Below, piece after piece: positions 9,788-20,043 of a stretch of DNA of 35,712 nucleotides (its first letter is position 1; each line of letters begins with the position of its first letter). The notes beneath the pieces are model-generated. The model was given only the letters and a program-made list of their open reading frames with translations. It did not search any database and had not been told where the DNA came from. The position numbers and the translations under genes are program-made. The DNA comes from an uncultured Gammaproteobacteria bacterium. Lineage in GTDB: Bacteria > Pseudomonadota > Gammaproteobacteria > Pseudomonadales > Azotimanducaceae. The DNA lies in contig CAJXCK010000013.1 of assembly GCA_913051785.1 (NCBI GenBank), forward strand, positions 1-35,712, given 5' to 3'.

Positions 9788-11573
9788 GCAAAAACCACCT
9801 ATCCATCTCGTCCAGGCCGAACCTTACGAAAGTCGGTCGGCCGTGATTACACAAACCAGCATTTTCAGTAGTCTCCATTTGCCTGAGCAATGCGTTCATC
9901 TCGGCCAAAGATAGTTTTCGATTCGCTTTGATGGCAGCCCTACATGCAAGTGAACCCAGTCTTTGATTTTGAGCTGCGATTAGATCACCAGAATCCAGCT
10001 CGAGAAAAAAGTCAGCAACGAAATCCTCGAGCAGTTGACCCAAGTCATTTTTAGCTAATATCGAAGGCGCCTCCCTCAAAACAAGATCTGTCTGCCCTAA
10101 ACGTTCCACCACAAATCCCATCTCCCCTAATTGCGGAGTCATTTCCTCCAAGTTGTTTGCCTGATTCTCACTCGCATTGAACACTATGGGGATTAATAAT
10201 TTTTGACTAACTAATCCAGTCGTCGAGTGTTCAGCCTTCATTTCTTCATACAGCACCCTCTCGTGTGCCGCATGCATATCTACTACAACAAGGCCATCTC
10301 CGATTCTAGATAAAATATAGGTGCCATGGAGCTGTGAAATAGCTTCACCTAGATAATGACTTGCACCTAAGACTCCTGATTCCTCCGTCCTGTAAAGATC
10401 GAACAGCTCATGAGGACCCTTTATCCGCGTCGCAGCCGGATTAACATAATTGATCTCCCATTTTGCTCGATCACCTACCGAAGCGAGCTCCGTACTAAAA
10501 GCGTTATGAACCGCAGCTATAGTGCCTGGCGCAGAATTTGAGGAGGGTAAACGGGTGCCTAATGGTTTCGCTAGATTGGTATGAAGAGTAGCAAAAATGA
10601 AATCTCTCACGCTTCTTGAATCTTGATAGCGCACTTCTTGCTTCGTAGGATGAACGTTCACATCGAGCTCCTCTTCAGGTAGTTCGAGAAAGAGCACGTA
10701 TACCGCGTGCCTCCTCCCGTACATGAGGTCTCTGTAAGCCTGCCTTACCGCGTGATTGACCACCTCATCCTTCACCGGCCTTTTGTTTACATAAAAAAAC
10801 TGCTGGTCTCTCTGAGCTCTGTTGTGGCTCGGAAGACCAATCCATCCAAATAATCGATAACGATTCCTTGTCTCGTCTAGGAATACAGAGTTTTCTACGA
10901 ACTCAGGAGATAAAACATCCGCTAGTCGTTGGTTCGGATCCCCGACCTTAAGCTCCAACTTCCTGGGTTTTCGCTCATTTTTAGAATTCCCAGATTGAGC
11001 GTAAGAAAACGCTACAGCCATGTTAGCTAGACTAATTTTTTTTACGACCGCCTCAATTTGCCGGTTTTCAGCTCTCTCGGATTTCAGAAATTTTCTTCTC
11101 GCGGGTACATTGAAAAAAAGTTCACTCGCGTGAACCGTAGTACCTCGATTATGCGCTATCGGCTCTTTAGAAAATTTTGAATCACCGGCACTTGATATCA
11201 TCCAACCTGATTCACTTTGATCAGATCTAGATGAAAGCTTAAATCTTGAAACTGAAGCAATGCTTGCAAGCGCTTCTCCGCGAAAACCTAACGTAGAAAT
11301 CGACAACAGATCCTCGCTTTTTCTTATCTTGCTGGTCGCATGTCGTTGAATCGCAAGGGTTAGGTCAGCCTCGTGAATTCCATCCCCATCATCAGAAACA
11401 TAGATACTCTTGAGGCCACCCCCGCTGACGGAAATATCAATATTCTTAGAGCCTGCATCAAGGCTATTTTCCACCACCTCTTTTACGATCGATGCGGGCC
11501 TCTCTACCACCTCCCCTGCAGCTATTTGATCCGCTAAAGCGGAGTCCAACTTACCAATCCGTTTCTGCACCAC
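9777..11573 (-). CDS. mutL: DNA mismatch repair protein MutL
   Basis: IGKLDSALADQIAAGEVVERPASIVKEVVENSLDAG, GFRGEALASIASVSR, CNHGRPTFVRF. Confidence 0.98.
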   Translation of the reverse strand: MVQKRIGKLDSALADQIAAGEVVERPASIVKEVVENSLDAGSKNIDISVSGGGLKSIYVSDDGDGIHEADLTLAIQRHATSKIRKSEDLLSISTLGFRGEALASIASVSRFKLSSRSDQSESGWMISSAGDSKFSKEPIAHNRGTTVHASELFFNVPARRKFLKSERAENRQIEAVVKKISLANMAVAFSYAQSGNSKNERKPRKLELKVGDPNQRLADVLSPEFVENSVFLDETRNRYRLFGWIGLPSHNRAQRDQQFFYVNKRPVKDEVVNHAVRQAYRDLMYGRRHAVYVLFLELPEEELDVNVHPTKQEVRYQDSRSVRDFIFATLHTNLAKPLGTRLPSSNSAPGTIAAVHNAFSTELASVGDRAKWEINYVNPAATRIKGPHELFDLYRTEESGVLGASHYLGEAISQLHGTYILSRIGDGLVVVDMHAAHERVLYEEMKAEHSTTGLVSQKLLIPIVFNASENQANNLEEMTPQLGEMGFVVERLGQTDLVLREAPSILAKNDLGQLLEDFVADFFLELDSGDLIAAQNQRLGSLACRAAIKANRKLSLAEMNALLRQMETTENAGLCNHGRPTFVRFGLDEMDRWFLRGR

Positions 11574-11574
11574 G

Positions 11575-12879
11575 TTAAGAGGATATCCTTCTTGGTATAA
11601 TCAATGTTTGGCCTATCTTAATTTTCGATGTCCGAAGCGCATTGCGTTCCTTAATGGCTTCACTTGAGACTCCAAATTCCTGCCCAATACCCGAGAGAGT
11701 ATCGCCTCGTTGAACCTGATAAGTCACCTCATTCGATACGGAGGCAACCAGTGTTCCTGGGGGTGGATTTTCATAGAAAAAGTCCCAGATACCCGAGGCG
11801 ATTGCCCTACTCAGGCGAACCTGGTGATCCTTCTGAGAAAGCCTGCGCGCCTCCTTTGGATTAGATATGAAACCTGTTTCCACGAGAATCGAAGGGATGT
11901 CGGACGTTTTTAAAACTAGAAACCCTGCTTGCTCGACTTGTTTTTTATGCAATTTAGTTGCTCGTTGTAGACGAGACAACACAGAGTTTCCCGCTTTTAC
12001 GCTGAAAAGCGTTTTTCCATCCATTATCATATCGACAATAGTTTTTGCTACATCATCAGCCCTGCCCTTTATACTTATCGTACCAGCCCCTGAGAACAGA
12101 TCCGATTCATTGGCTCTATTAGCCAGGAACCGACCCATCTCACTCTCAGCACCACCCCCTGACAATGTGTAAATAGACGCGCCAGATACCTTGCTACTGG
12201 TAAACGCGTCAGCATGAATCGAAACAAACAGATCAGCTCCGTTTTCTCTCGCGAATTCTGTCCGCTTTCGATGGGCCATATAATAATCGCCTTTCCTGAC
12301 TAACAGGCCCTTAAAACCTTTTTTCTTCTCTATTTCTGCGCGAAGCTTTTTAGAAATTTGTAAAACCACTTGCTTTTCCTGAATTCCACGTGGGCCTAAA
12401 GCTCCAGGGTCTTCTCCCCCATGACCCGCATCGATGGCAACGACGACGTCTCTCCTCAAAATCTTTTTACGCTCTTTGACAACTATTTTCTTAGGAGGCT
12501 TGTCAGGATACAAATCTATAACAATTCTATCTGTATGCGGTGGAATCGGTTGGAGGCTAAAGGATCTAACCTTCGTTTTCTGCTTTGTCTCCAGAACGAT
12601 ACGAAGATCGTTATCTCTCTTACCACTTCGAACCAGCTTTAAAAGTTTAGACGAGGATTCTGCAACGGGCATCACGAGGTTAGCCGATGCCGAGACCCCC
12701 TTAAGATCAAAAACCGCCCTATAGGGTTCCGTTAAACGAAAATATTTGTAAGTGACCTTGCCAGACAAATCGAGAACGACCCTAGTTGCCTCGGGATTCT
12801 CATGAATCCGAATTTTGGTAAGAGTCGCCGCTTGGAGTATTAGGGCTTGGGAGAAGAACGCCAAAATTAATAACTTAAT
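11575..12879 (-). CDS. amiB: N-acetylmuramoyl-L-alanine amidase AmiB (AMIN + Amidase_3 + LysM)
   Basis: DAGHGGEDPGALGPRGIQEKQVVLQ, ADLFVSIHADAF, ETGFISNPKEA, C-terminal LysM YQVQRGDTLSGIGQEFGVS. The ORF track starts at 12972; I prefer an ATT at 12879 (see finding). Confidence 0.93.
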   Translation of the reverse strand: MKLLILAFFSQALILQAATLTKIRIHENPEATRVVLDLSGKVTYKYFRLTEPYRAVFDLKGVSASANLVMPVAESSSKLLKLVRSGKRDNDLRIVLETKQKTKVRSFSLQPIPPHTDRIVIDLYPDKPPKKIVVKERKKILRRDVVVAIDAGHGGEDPGALGPRGIQEKQVVLQISKKLRAEIEKKKGFKGLLVRKGDYYMAHRKRTEFARENGADLFVSIHADAFTSSKVSGASIYTLSGGGAESEMGRFLANRANESDLFSGAGTISIKGRADDVAKTIVDMIMDGKTLFSVKAGNSVLSRLQRATKLHKKQVEQAGFLVLKTSDIPSILVETGFISNPKEARRLSQKDHQVRLSRAIASGIWDFFYENPPPGTLVASVSNEVTYQVQRGDTLSGIGQEFGVSSEAIKERNALRTSKIKIGQTLIIPRRISS

Positions 12880-13381
12880 TTTGTGGCTCCTCCAAAAAGC
12901 TAGCCGATATACTTCTCTCGTAACCAAGCCTTTGTACCTCGCCGACAGACTCTTTCGGAATATCAAGAACAATCCGGATGCGAGGCAACATCAGAAAATT
13001 AGAAGCTTTGTCCGGCCATTCAAACAATTTAATCCCATCTGAATCAAGAATCTCCTCGAGACCTATAAACTCTAACTCCAGCTCGTCCAAAATTCGATAC
13101 AAGTCAAAGTGAAATACTTTCAGAGATCCATCGGACAGTACATAACTCTCCAGTAACGTGAATGTTGGGCTTTTAACCGACCCCTCATAACCGAGCGAGC
13201 GTAACATGCCGCGAACTAGCGTAGTTTTACCGGCGCCAAGCGGACCCTCCAGAGTAATCACCACGTTCGATCCAAAATTTTTCAAACAATCGCTCAAAAT
13301 CTCAGCGCCGATCAACTCAGTCTCGGAGTCACTTTTAGACAGCTGTACACTCTCGGCAAACAATGACGATCTGCCTCTCAA
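12875..13381 (-). CDS. tsaE: tRNA threonylcarbamoyladenosine biosynthesis ATPase TsaE
   Basis: LEGPLGAGKTTLVRGMLRSLGYEGSVKSPTFTLLESY...FHFDLYR...LFEWPDKA. Confidence 0.96.
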   Translation of the reverse strand: MRGRSSLFAESVQLSKSDSETELIGAEILSDCLKNFGSNVVITLEGPLGAGKTTLVRGMLRSLGYEGSVKSPTFTLLESYVLSDGSLKVFHFDLYRILDELELEFIGLEEILDSDGIKLFEWPDKASNFLMLPRIRIVLDIPKESVGEVQRLGYERSISASFLEEPQN

Positions 13382-13382
13382 A

Positions 13383-14900
13383 CTAAAACATCGTGGGCAA
13401 GTGTTCAGCTAAGTCACTTGCCAACAACCCTCTGGCGCCTTGAGAGGCAACCAGTTCATCCGCGCAAGCACTATGCAGAGCAACTGCGTTGGCAAAGATC
13501 TCTTTGGTACGAGAATCCATAGCATCGATTCGAGATAAACCGCTTGATGCCAACATGCCTACAACAATACCCGCTAGCACATCACCCATACCCGCTGAAG
13601 CCATAGCAGGTCCTCCATGATCACAAACATAATGATCCTCTCCGACAAACACGATCGAACCTGGTCCTTTTAGCACACCTGCGCAATGATATTTTGATGA
13701 CAACGATTCCACAGCCTGAAATCGATTTATTTCTATATCTCTCGGTTCTACTCCCAATAAGCGGGCCGCTTCTCCCGAGTGTGGGGTGATGAAGAGCGTC
13801 CTATTTTCTGTTGCCAATTTTTCCTTTGATAACCAGTACAAACCGTCCGCATCGATCACCAATGGTAAACCTGAATCGAGGGCAGTCTTAAAGACCTTTT
13901 TACCCCAGTCCGATCTGCCCAACCCTGGACCGACAAGAATCAGATCATAAGAACCGAGAGAGTTGATTATCCCCTTCTCCGAGATTTTGAGTGTCATGAC
14001 TTCGGGTAGTCGACTTAATAGGGATCCATGGTGAGACCTGCGGCACCCAACCACCACTATACCGGTCCCGACCCGAAGAGCTGCGTTGGCCGCCATGATT
14101 ACGGCACCACCCATACCCTCGTCGCCGCCCAAGATGAGCACTCGGCCTCTTTTATATTTGTGGATAGCACTCTCGAACTCCGCAGCTGCTGATGCATTCC
14201 ATCTCAAAAGTGATTTACTAGGGCGATCAATAAAATACTTCTTCGCAATACCAAGGTCACCCAACAACTTTTGGCCAGAGAAACTGCGCGCTTTTCCGGT
14301 GAACAACCCTTGCTTTAACGTTATAAAGGAAATGGTGAGTGAGGCCCTAACCGCACTCGGGGTACCATTGTCCTCTTCCATGAAGCCAGTGTCCGAATCA
14401 ATACCCGTTGGGACATCAAGAGCAACGACAAAGCCTGTATGAGCATTCATGCGATCAATACAATTTAAAACGTTAGCCGGTATTCCCTCGCGTAAACCTA
14501 TGCCAAATATTGCATCGATCACAAGGTTAAATCGAATTTCAGCAGTATCAGGCTCTGTAACAACTCCGACTCCAACCGCCTGCTCGAAAGCCCTTTTTGC
14601 ATCGGGTGACAATAGGGTTGGATCAAAGACCGAAATAACCTGCACCTGCAAGCCTGCTTCCTGTGCTAGCTTGGCAATAAGATAACCATCACCGGCATTG
14701 TTTCCCTTGCCACAAAATATGGTGAGGCCCGTAAATTCTGGCCCATGTTTCTGTATGCTTTGCAGCGCAAATCGTGCTGCCCTAGTCATCAACGCAAAGC
14801 CGTCAAGCGTACTATCTTTGCCAGCTTCTTTCTTAAACAAGCTTTCTTCGATCTGACGCGTGGCTTGGCTGCTATATAAGTTTTGGTGTAGACCTTTCAC
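13383..14900 (-). CDS. nnr: Bifunctional NAD(P)H-hydrate epimerase / ADP-dependent NAD(P)H-hydrate dehydratase
   Basis: GKGNNAGDGYLIAKLA (YjeF_N) and DADGLYWLS, ITPHSGEAARLL, GGPAMASAGMGDVLAG (YjeF_C). Confidence 0.96.
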   Translation of the reverse strand: MKGLHQNLYSSQATRQIEESLFKKEAGKDSTLDGFALMTRAARFALQSIQKHGPEFTGLTIFCGKGNNAGDGYLIAKLAQEAGLQVQVISVFDPTLLSPDAKRAFEQAVGVGVVTEPDTAEIRFNLVIDAIFGIGLREGIPANVLNCIDRMNAHTGFVVALDVPTGIDSDTGFMEEDNGTPSAVRASLTISFITLKQGLFTGKARSFSGQKLLGDLGIAKKYFIDRPSKSLLRWNASAAAEFESAIHKYKRGRVLILGGDEGMGGAVIMAANAALRVGTGIVVVGCRRSHHGSLLSRLPEVMTLKISEKGIINSLGSYDLILVGPGLGRSDWGKKVFKTALDSGLPLVIDADGLYWLSKEKLATENRTLFITPHSGEAARLLGVEPRDIEINRFQAVESLSSKYHCAGVLKGPGSIVFVGEDHYVCDHGGPAMASAGMGDVLAGIVVGMLASSGLSRIDAMDSRTKEIFANAVALHSACADELVASQGARGLLASDLAEHLPTMF

Positions 14901-14989
14901 CTCTCGATTATAACGGGTCTGGAGATAACGCTACCAAGATAATTTCGTATGATACTTTTATAGCTTGATAGATCCGCAGCTTAAAAAGA

Positions 14990-16069
14990 ATGAAAGAAGA
15001 AGAGACACATTGTGGTCCATCTCCAAATCGAATACCGACCACTAGCGACCTAAAGATTTGGGCAACAGAGCTTGGCTTCGACGCACTCGGCGTTGCCGAT
15101 ATCGACTTGTCAAAGCAAAAAAAGTCGGTAATCGACTGGCTTAGGGCCGGTTTCGCCGGTGAGATGCATTACATGAAAAGGAATATAAAAAAAAGGCTGC
15201 ACCCTGAGCTGTTGATAACTGGGACGTGCCGAGTTGTCTGCGTCAGAAAAAATTATTTAAACGAAAAAGCTAATCCCAAGAAAACTTTAGAACAAAATGA
15301 GAAAGCCTATATCGCTCAGTACGCGCTCGGCCGCGACTACCACAAACTCATGAGGAAAAGTCTCGCCCGATTGGCGTCTAGGATAAATTCCTCATTGGGC
15401 TACGGTCATTACAGAGCTTTCGTCGATTCCGCACCTGTTCTCGAGAAACCATTAGCTCAAAAAGCTGGCCTTGGATGGATTGGAAAAAACAGTCTCGTCC
15501 TAAACAAAGAGGCGGGATCCTGGTTTTTTCTCGGAGAAATCTATACCAACGTACCGTTTCAGCCGAGTGATCGGGAGCCAAATAGCGAGTGCGGAAAGTG
15601 CCAGGCTTGCATAAATGTCTGTCCCACTGACGCGATAGTAGAACCCGGAAAAATAGATGCAAGGAAGTGCATTTCTTATCTAACAATAGAACATAAGGGC
15701 TATATAGAGGACCAACTTCGCTCCAAGATGGGAAATAGAATTTTTGGCTGTGATGATTGCCAAATTTTTTGTCCTTGGAATCGAGATGCACAAGAAACGA
15801 GGGATAGGCGTTTTGAGCCAAGACATAACCTCGACAATTCGGACCTAGTAGAGCTATTTAATCTTTCAGAGAAGGAGTTTGAAGTATTAACACGTGGTTC
15901 GCCGATCAGACGCGTCAGCTATGATCAATGGCAACGTAACATTGCCATCGCTCTGGGAAACTCAACACCGTCAGAGCAATCTATCGAAGCTTTGAAAGAC
16001 GCATTGGGGAATGTAAGCGACTTAGTCGATGACCATATTCGCTGGGCAATAAAAAAATTGTCACGGTGA
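14990..16069 (+). CDS. queG: Epoxyqueuosine reductase QueG
   Basis: Two 4Fe-4S motifs [16 protein letters not shown] and [26 protein letters not shown]; divergent from nnr. Confidence 0.96.
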   Translation: MKEEETHCGPSPNRIPTTSDLKIWATELGFDALGVADIDLSKQKKSVIDWLRAGFAGEMHYMKRNIKKRLHPELLITGTCRVVCVRKNYLNEKANPKKTLEQNEKAYIAQYALGRDYHKLMRKSLARLASRINSSLGYGHYRAFVDSAPVLEKPLAQKAGLGWIGKNSLVLNKEAGSWFFLGEIYTNVPFQPSDREPNSECGKCQACINVCPTDAIVEPGKIDARKCISYLTIEHKGYIEDQLRSKMGNRIFGCDDCQIFCPWNRDAQETRDRRFEPRHNLDNSDLVELFNLSEKEFEVLTRGSPIRRVSYDQWQRNIAIALGNSTPSEQSIEALKDALGNVSDLVDDHIRWAIKKLSR

Positions 16070-16597
16070 AAAGAAATTCTTTTTGTAGTACCGCAGTTCT
16101 TCTATCGACTCGCGTATGTCGGACAAAGCGGTGTGTTTCGCTTCCTTCACAAAACCATCAACCAACTCTGGCTTCCAGCGTCTAGCTAGTTCTTTGATGC
16201 TACTGACATCAATGACACGGTAATGCAAATAGCTCTCTAAGGTCGGCATATAACGACTCAAAAAACGCCGATCCTGCCAGATCGTATTTCCACATAACGG
16301 GGCTTGGTTACTCTCCACATGCCGCTCGATAAACTGAAGGGACAAAGCCTCTGCTTCTCTCTCTTCGACGCCTTCTCTTTCTATCCGCTCTAACAGTCCT
16401 GAGGAGGCGTGATGCTCCGTATTCCATTCATCCATTGACGACAACAGTTCTTCCGACTGCCTTATCGCTAAGGAGGGGCCTTCCTCAATGACCTTTAAAT
16501 CCCCATCTGTAACGATTGTAGCAATTTCTATTATCCTATCTCGGATGGGGTCTAAACCAGTCATCTCTAGATCTATCCAAATCAAATTGCTAAACAT
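16061..16597 (-). CDS. orn: Oligoribonuclease Orn
   Basis: DEDDh exonuclease: [58 protein letters not shown]. Confidence 0.97.
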   Translation of the reverse strand: MFSNLIWIDLEMTGLDPIRDRIIEIATIVTDGDLKVIEEGPSLAIRQSEELLSSMDEWNTEHHASSGLLERIEREGVEEREAEALSLQFIERHVESNQAPLCGNTIWQDRRFLSRYMPTLESYLHYRVIDVSSIKELARRWKPELVDGFVKEAKHTALSDIRESIEELRYYKKNFFSP

Positions 16598-16756
16598 CAG
16601 AAGGCCAAAAGCACTTGTACTATCACCTTAGATCAGCATAAATCCGTGTTCAAGCTACAACTCCAAATGGAACGACTCGGGAAATTGCTTTCATTCTCCC
16701 TGGTTAGGGAAAATTTCGTGTTCCTTTTAGAGTGTTGAACCTAGAGGAGACTTTTA

Positions 16757-17584
16757 ATGTTCACGTTCCTTCAACGCTTAATCCCACAACATTTTTTGTC
16801 ACGGCTTTTTGGCAAGGCCGCAATCTCGGGGAACATTCCTCTTAAAATCTTCCTGATTGCTGTATTCAGTCGCGCATATGATATCTCTTTAAAAAAAGCC
16901 AAGAGAAAAGCTCAAAAAGACTATGCAACCTTCAATGATTTTTTCACTAGAGAGCTCGAATCAAAGTATATTCAGTACCCCGATCTAAGAGAGCAAATAG
17001 GAAGCCCGGCGGAAGGCGTGGTGAGCCAATTCGGAGACATACAGGACACAGAGCTGATTCAAGCAAAAAATCATCGCTACCGGATCACTGAACTAGCAGG
17101 TGATTTGGCTAATGGATTCGAATATGGCAAGTTCTTAACCATTTATTTGGCTCCTCACAACTACCACAGGGTGCATCTCCCACTTGATGCAACGCTCACA
17201 AATTCAATAGCGTTCCCGGGAGCTCTTTTCTCTGTTAACAACAAAACCGCCCAGAATGTCAAAGGCCTATTTGTCAGGAACGAAAGATTGGTTTGTAAAT
17301 TTGAATCGGAATTTGGTCAATTCCTTTTAGTTTTTGTTGGGGCATTGTTGGTTTCTTCTATTAAAAGCGTTTGGGGAGAACCGACCTCTCCGTATAAATT
17401 TAAAATACAGTCAGACCACGATATCCAGATGTCGCGAGGCGAGGAAATCGGTCATTTTCTTATGGGATCTACGGTGATTTGCTGCTTTGAGAGAGATTCC
17501 TTTCATTTTGATCCAGCTCTAAAAACGGGTATGGATCTAACAATCGGAGCACCTATTGGTATGGCTCACGACCAATCGGCATGA
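16757..17584 (+). CDS. psd: Phosphatidylserine decarboxylase proenzyme
   Basis: APHNYHRVHLPLDA; processing-site motif GHFLMGSTVI; TFNDFFTREL. Confidence 0.95.
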   Translation: MFTFLQRLIPQHFLSRLFGKAAISGNIPLKIFLIAVFSRAYDISLKKAKRKAQKDYATFNDFFTRELESKYIQYPDLREQIGSPAEGVVSQFGDIQDTELIQAKNHRYRITELAGDLANGFEYGKFLTIYLAPHNYHRVHLPLDATLTNSIAFPGALFSVNNKTAQNVKGLFVRNERLVCKFESEFGQFLLVFVGALLVSSIKSVWGEPTSPYKFKIQSDHDIQMSRGEEIGHFLMGSTVICCFERDSFHFDPALKTGMDLTIGAPIGMAHDQSA

Positions 17585-18449
17585 CCGCGTCTAATGAGTT
17601 CGCACCTGCAAGAATCATCAGCACTCTATCGAGCCCGATAGATACACCCGCGCAATCAGGCAAGCCCGCCTCCAAAGAAAGCATAAAATTTTGATCAATC
17701 CCGGGTAATTCCGCTTTTTTATTTGCACGGCTCTCCAGGTCGTTTTGAAATCGTTTTTCATGTTCCACCGCGTCCTGAAGCTCCCAATAACCATTTGCAA
17801 TCTCAACTCCATCAATGACAAGCTCGAAGCGACAAGCGACAGTTGGGTCTTTCGGATCAATTCTGGCTAACACGGCCTGATCGGCGGGATAATCAGTGAT
17901 GAAGAAGCGGCCCATTCCTAGCTCTCCACAAGAAAGCGAGAATGCCAGGTCTAATTCGCTTCTGTCATTTTTACGCTCCTCATAGCTCAGGCCCAGCAGT
18001 TCTTTGTAGGTTATTGTTTGATACTCCCCCGGACCCAAAATCACGTCAACCAACTCGCTGACTTCAGCCATCAAATCGACGTGATCGAAATCCAAACGGT
18101 ACCACTCCAGCATAGAGAACTCGGGATTGTGGTATCGCCCTAGTTCGCCAGCCCTAAATACATGGACGATTTGAAAAATAGATGGTGCTCCTTTGCATAG
18201 GAGTCTCTTCATCGCATATTCAGGAGACGTATGAAGATATCCATGATTTGGAACTCTAATACTATGAATATCTGGGTCGGTAACCGTGAACTGCGAGAGG
18301 ATAGGGGTCTCCACCTCAAGTACTTCTTTATCGGAAAAATATTGCCGAATTTTCCTCAAAAGGTCGGCTCTCAGCCTCAGAATTTCTAGCGAAGAATCCA
18401 GAAACTCAAACCTTCGCTCGAGAGACATACTCCCCAGTTCTCGTATCAA
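17553..18449 (-). CDS. epmA: EF-P (R)-beta-lysine ligase EpmA (GenX/PoxA/YjeA)
   Basis: Truncated LysRS-like protein without OB-fold: [49 protein letters not shown]; adjacent to efp. Start may be the ATG at 18428. Confidence 0.94.
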   Translation of the reverse strand: MIRELGSMSLERRFEFLDSSLEILRLRADLLRKIRQYFSDKEVLEVETPILSQFTVTDPDIHSIRVPNHGYLHTSPEYAMKRLLCKGAPSIFQIVHVFRAGELGRYHNPEFSMLEWYRLDFDHVDLMAEVSELVDVILGPGEYQTITYKELLGLSYEERKNDRSELDLAFSLSCGELGMGRFFITDYPADQAVLARIDPKDPTVACRFELVIDGVEIANGYWELQDAVEHEKRFQNDLESRANKKAELPGIDQNFMLSLEAGLPDCAGVSIGLDRVLMILAGANSLDAVMPIGREPYQ

Positions 18450-18981
18450 TTTTCAATACATCGCCGATATTAACGAAAAGAGGGACCGCCTTTATTGAAG
18501 CGCCGGTGGATAAAATCGCCGGTTTCGTCCCTCCCTGCGCGGTATCGCCCTTCAACCCGGGGTCCGTTTGAACGACTTCTAGGTCTATGAAGTTGGGTGG
18601 TTCCACCGAGATCGGGTCATCATTCCATAACGTAACTTGGTATTTTTCTTGCTCCTTCAGCCAGTCCTTGCAATTTCCAACAGCACTATCTGACGCACTG
18701 AGCTGGTCATAACTGCCGTCCGTCTTCATGAAATACCAGAACTCTCCATCGGCATAGAGATATTCCATTTCAATTTCCAAAACGTCCGCCGCCTCAAGCG
18801 CCTCGCCCGACTTAAAGGTCCTCTCCCAAACTCGTCCATTTTTCAGATTGCGCAACTTAACTCTATTGAAGGCCTGTCCCTTACCGGGCTTGACAAATTC
18901 ATTCTCCAAAATGGAACACGGATCAGATTCAAGCATTACTTTCATCCCAGATCGAAATTCATTGGTAGAATAGCTGGCCAT
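18406..18981 (-). CDS. efp: Translation elongation factor P
   Basis: [46 protein letters not shown]...; the ORF track start at 19071 is an unneeded extension, the conserved start is at 18981. Confidence 0.97.
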   Translation of the reverse strand: MASYSTNEFRSGMKVMLESDPCSILENEFVKPGKGQAFNRVKLRNLKNGRVWERTFKSGEALEAADVLEIEMEYLYADGEFWYFMKTDGSYDQLSASDSAVGNCKDWLKEQEKYQVTLWNDDPISVEPPNFIDLEVVQTDPGLKGDTAQGGTKPAILSTGASIKAVPLFVNIGDVLKIDTRTGEYVSRAKV

Positions 18982-19011
18982 GATTAAAAAAATCCCTCTA
19001 ATAATTCCCAA

Positions 19012-20043
19012 ATGATAACCCCTATGAGACGCAACGAATACCGAATCGTAACTACCGACTCTGAAAAGCAATCGAACTGGCGAACCGAGATATCTGAGGC
19101 GTTCAGAACACCACTCGAACTCCTCACCTATCTTGGACTGGTGGATTCAGAGCTCGGGACAAAAGCGGATTCAGAACAAGAATTTAAGATGTTGGTTCCG
19201 CGGTCATTCGCAGCAAAGATGAAAGCTGGAGATCCGAATGATCCACTACTTAGACAAGTGCTGCCAACTTGTCAGGAGCGAGAAACTGGGGAGGAATTTT
19301 CAAAGGATCCGTTAGAGGAGTGGCCAGATGATCAGGCGACCGAGGGATTACTTCAAAAATACAGGGGAAGAGCTCTACTAATGCCTACAGCGGCCTGCGC
19401 AATAAATTGCCGATATTGCTTCCGTCGTCATTTTCCACACGCGCCCCCAACTAAGGAATCTCTGCACAAAACATTAGAGGCAATTCGCTCGGACAAAACC
19501 CTGAAGGAAATTATTCTGTCTGGAGGTGACCCTCTTATTCTTAGGGACGAGAGTCTTTTCAGTGTAATTGATACCTTATCCAGCATACCTCATGTAAAGC
19601 GCATCCGTATTCACACACGAATACCCACTGTGCTGCCAAGCAGGATTACGGAAAACTTCATCGACAAACTTGAAAGCCATCAAGCAGAAATAATTATGGT
19701 GACTCACATAAACCACCCAAATGAGCTTGATGCGGAAACTGACAGTGTGCTGCGGAAACTAGGGCAAACAGGAATCCAGCTTCTTAATCAAACGGTATTA
19801 CTAAAGGGCATCAACGATAGGACTGAAACACTCGTTGAGCTGTCCGAGCAACTTTTTAGTCAGGGCATACTTCCATACTACTTGCATCTTTCAGACAAGG
19901 TTGAGGGCACACAGCACTTGTGTGTGTCCGTCGAAACAGCGAGAAAAATTTTTAGGGGTATGCTCCGAGAGCTACCAGGATACTTAGTACCTAGACTCGT
20001 AGCAGAGGAGCCTGGCATGTCATCCAAGACATTAATTATCTAG
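19012..20043 (+). CDS. epmB: EF-P beta-lysylation protein EpmB (KamA-like radical SAM lysine 2,3-aminomutase)
   Basis: Radical SAM motif [44 protein letters not shown]. Confidence 0.95.
   Translation: MITPMRRNEYRIVTTDSEKQSNWRTEISEAFRTPLELLTYLGLVDSELGTKADSEQEFKMLVPRSFAAKMKAGDPNDPLLRQVLPTCQERETGEEFSKDPLEEWPDDQATEGLLQKYRGRALLMPTAACAINCRYCFRRHFPHAPPTKESLHKTLEAIRSDKTLKEIILSGGDPLILRDESLFSVIDTLSSIPHVKRIRIHTRIPTVLPSRITENFIDKLESHQAEIIMVTHINHPNELDAETDSVLRKLGQTGIQLLNQTVLLKGINDRTETLVELSEQLFSQGILPYYLHLSDKVEGTQHLCVSVETARKIFRGMLRELPGYLVPRLVAEEPGMSSKTLII

Noticed and set aside
16690-16725. Small hairpin tctccct-ggtt-aggga upstream of psd as a terminator or riboregulator
   Set aside because: Only ~5 bp of perfect pairing and no U-tract; indistinguishable from chance.
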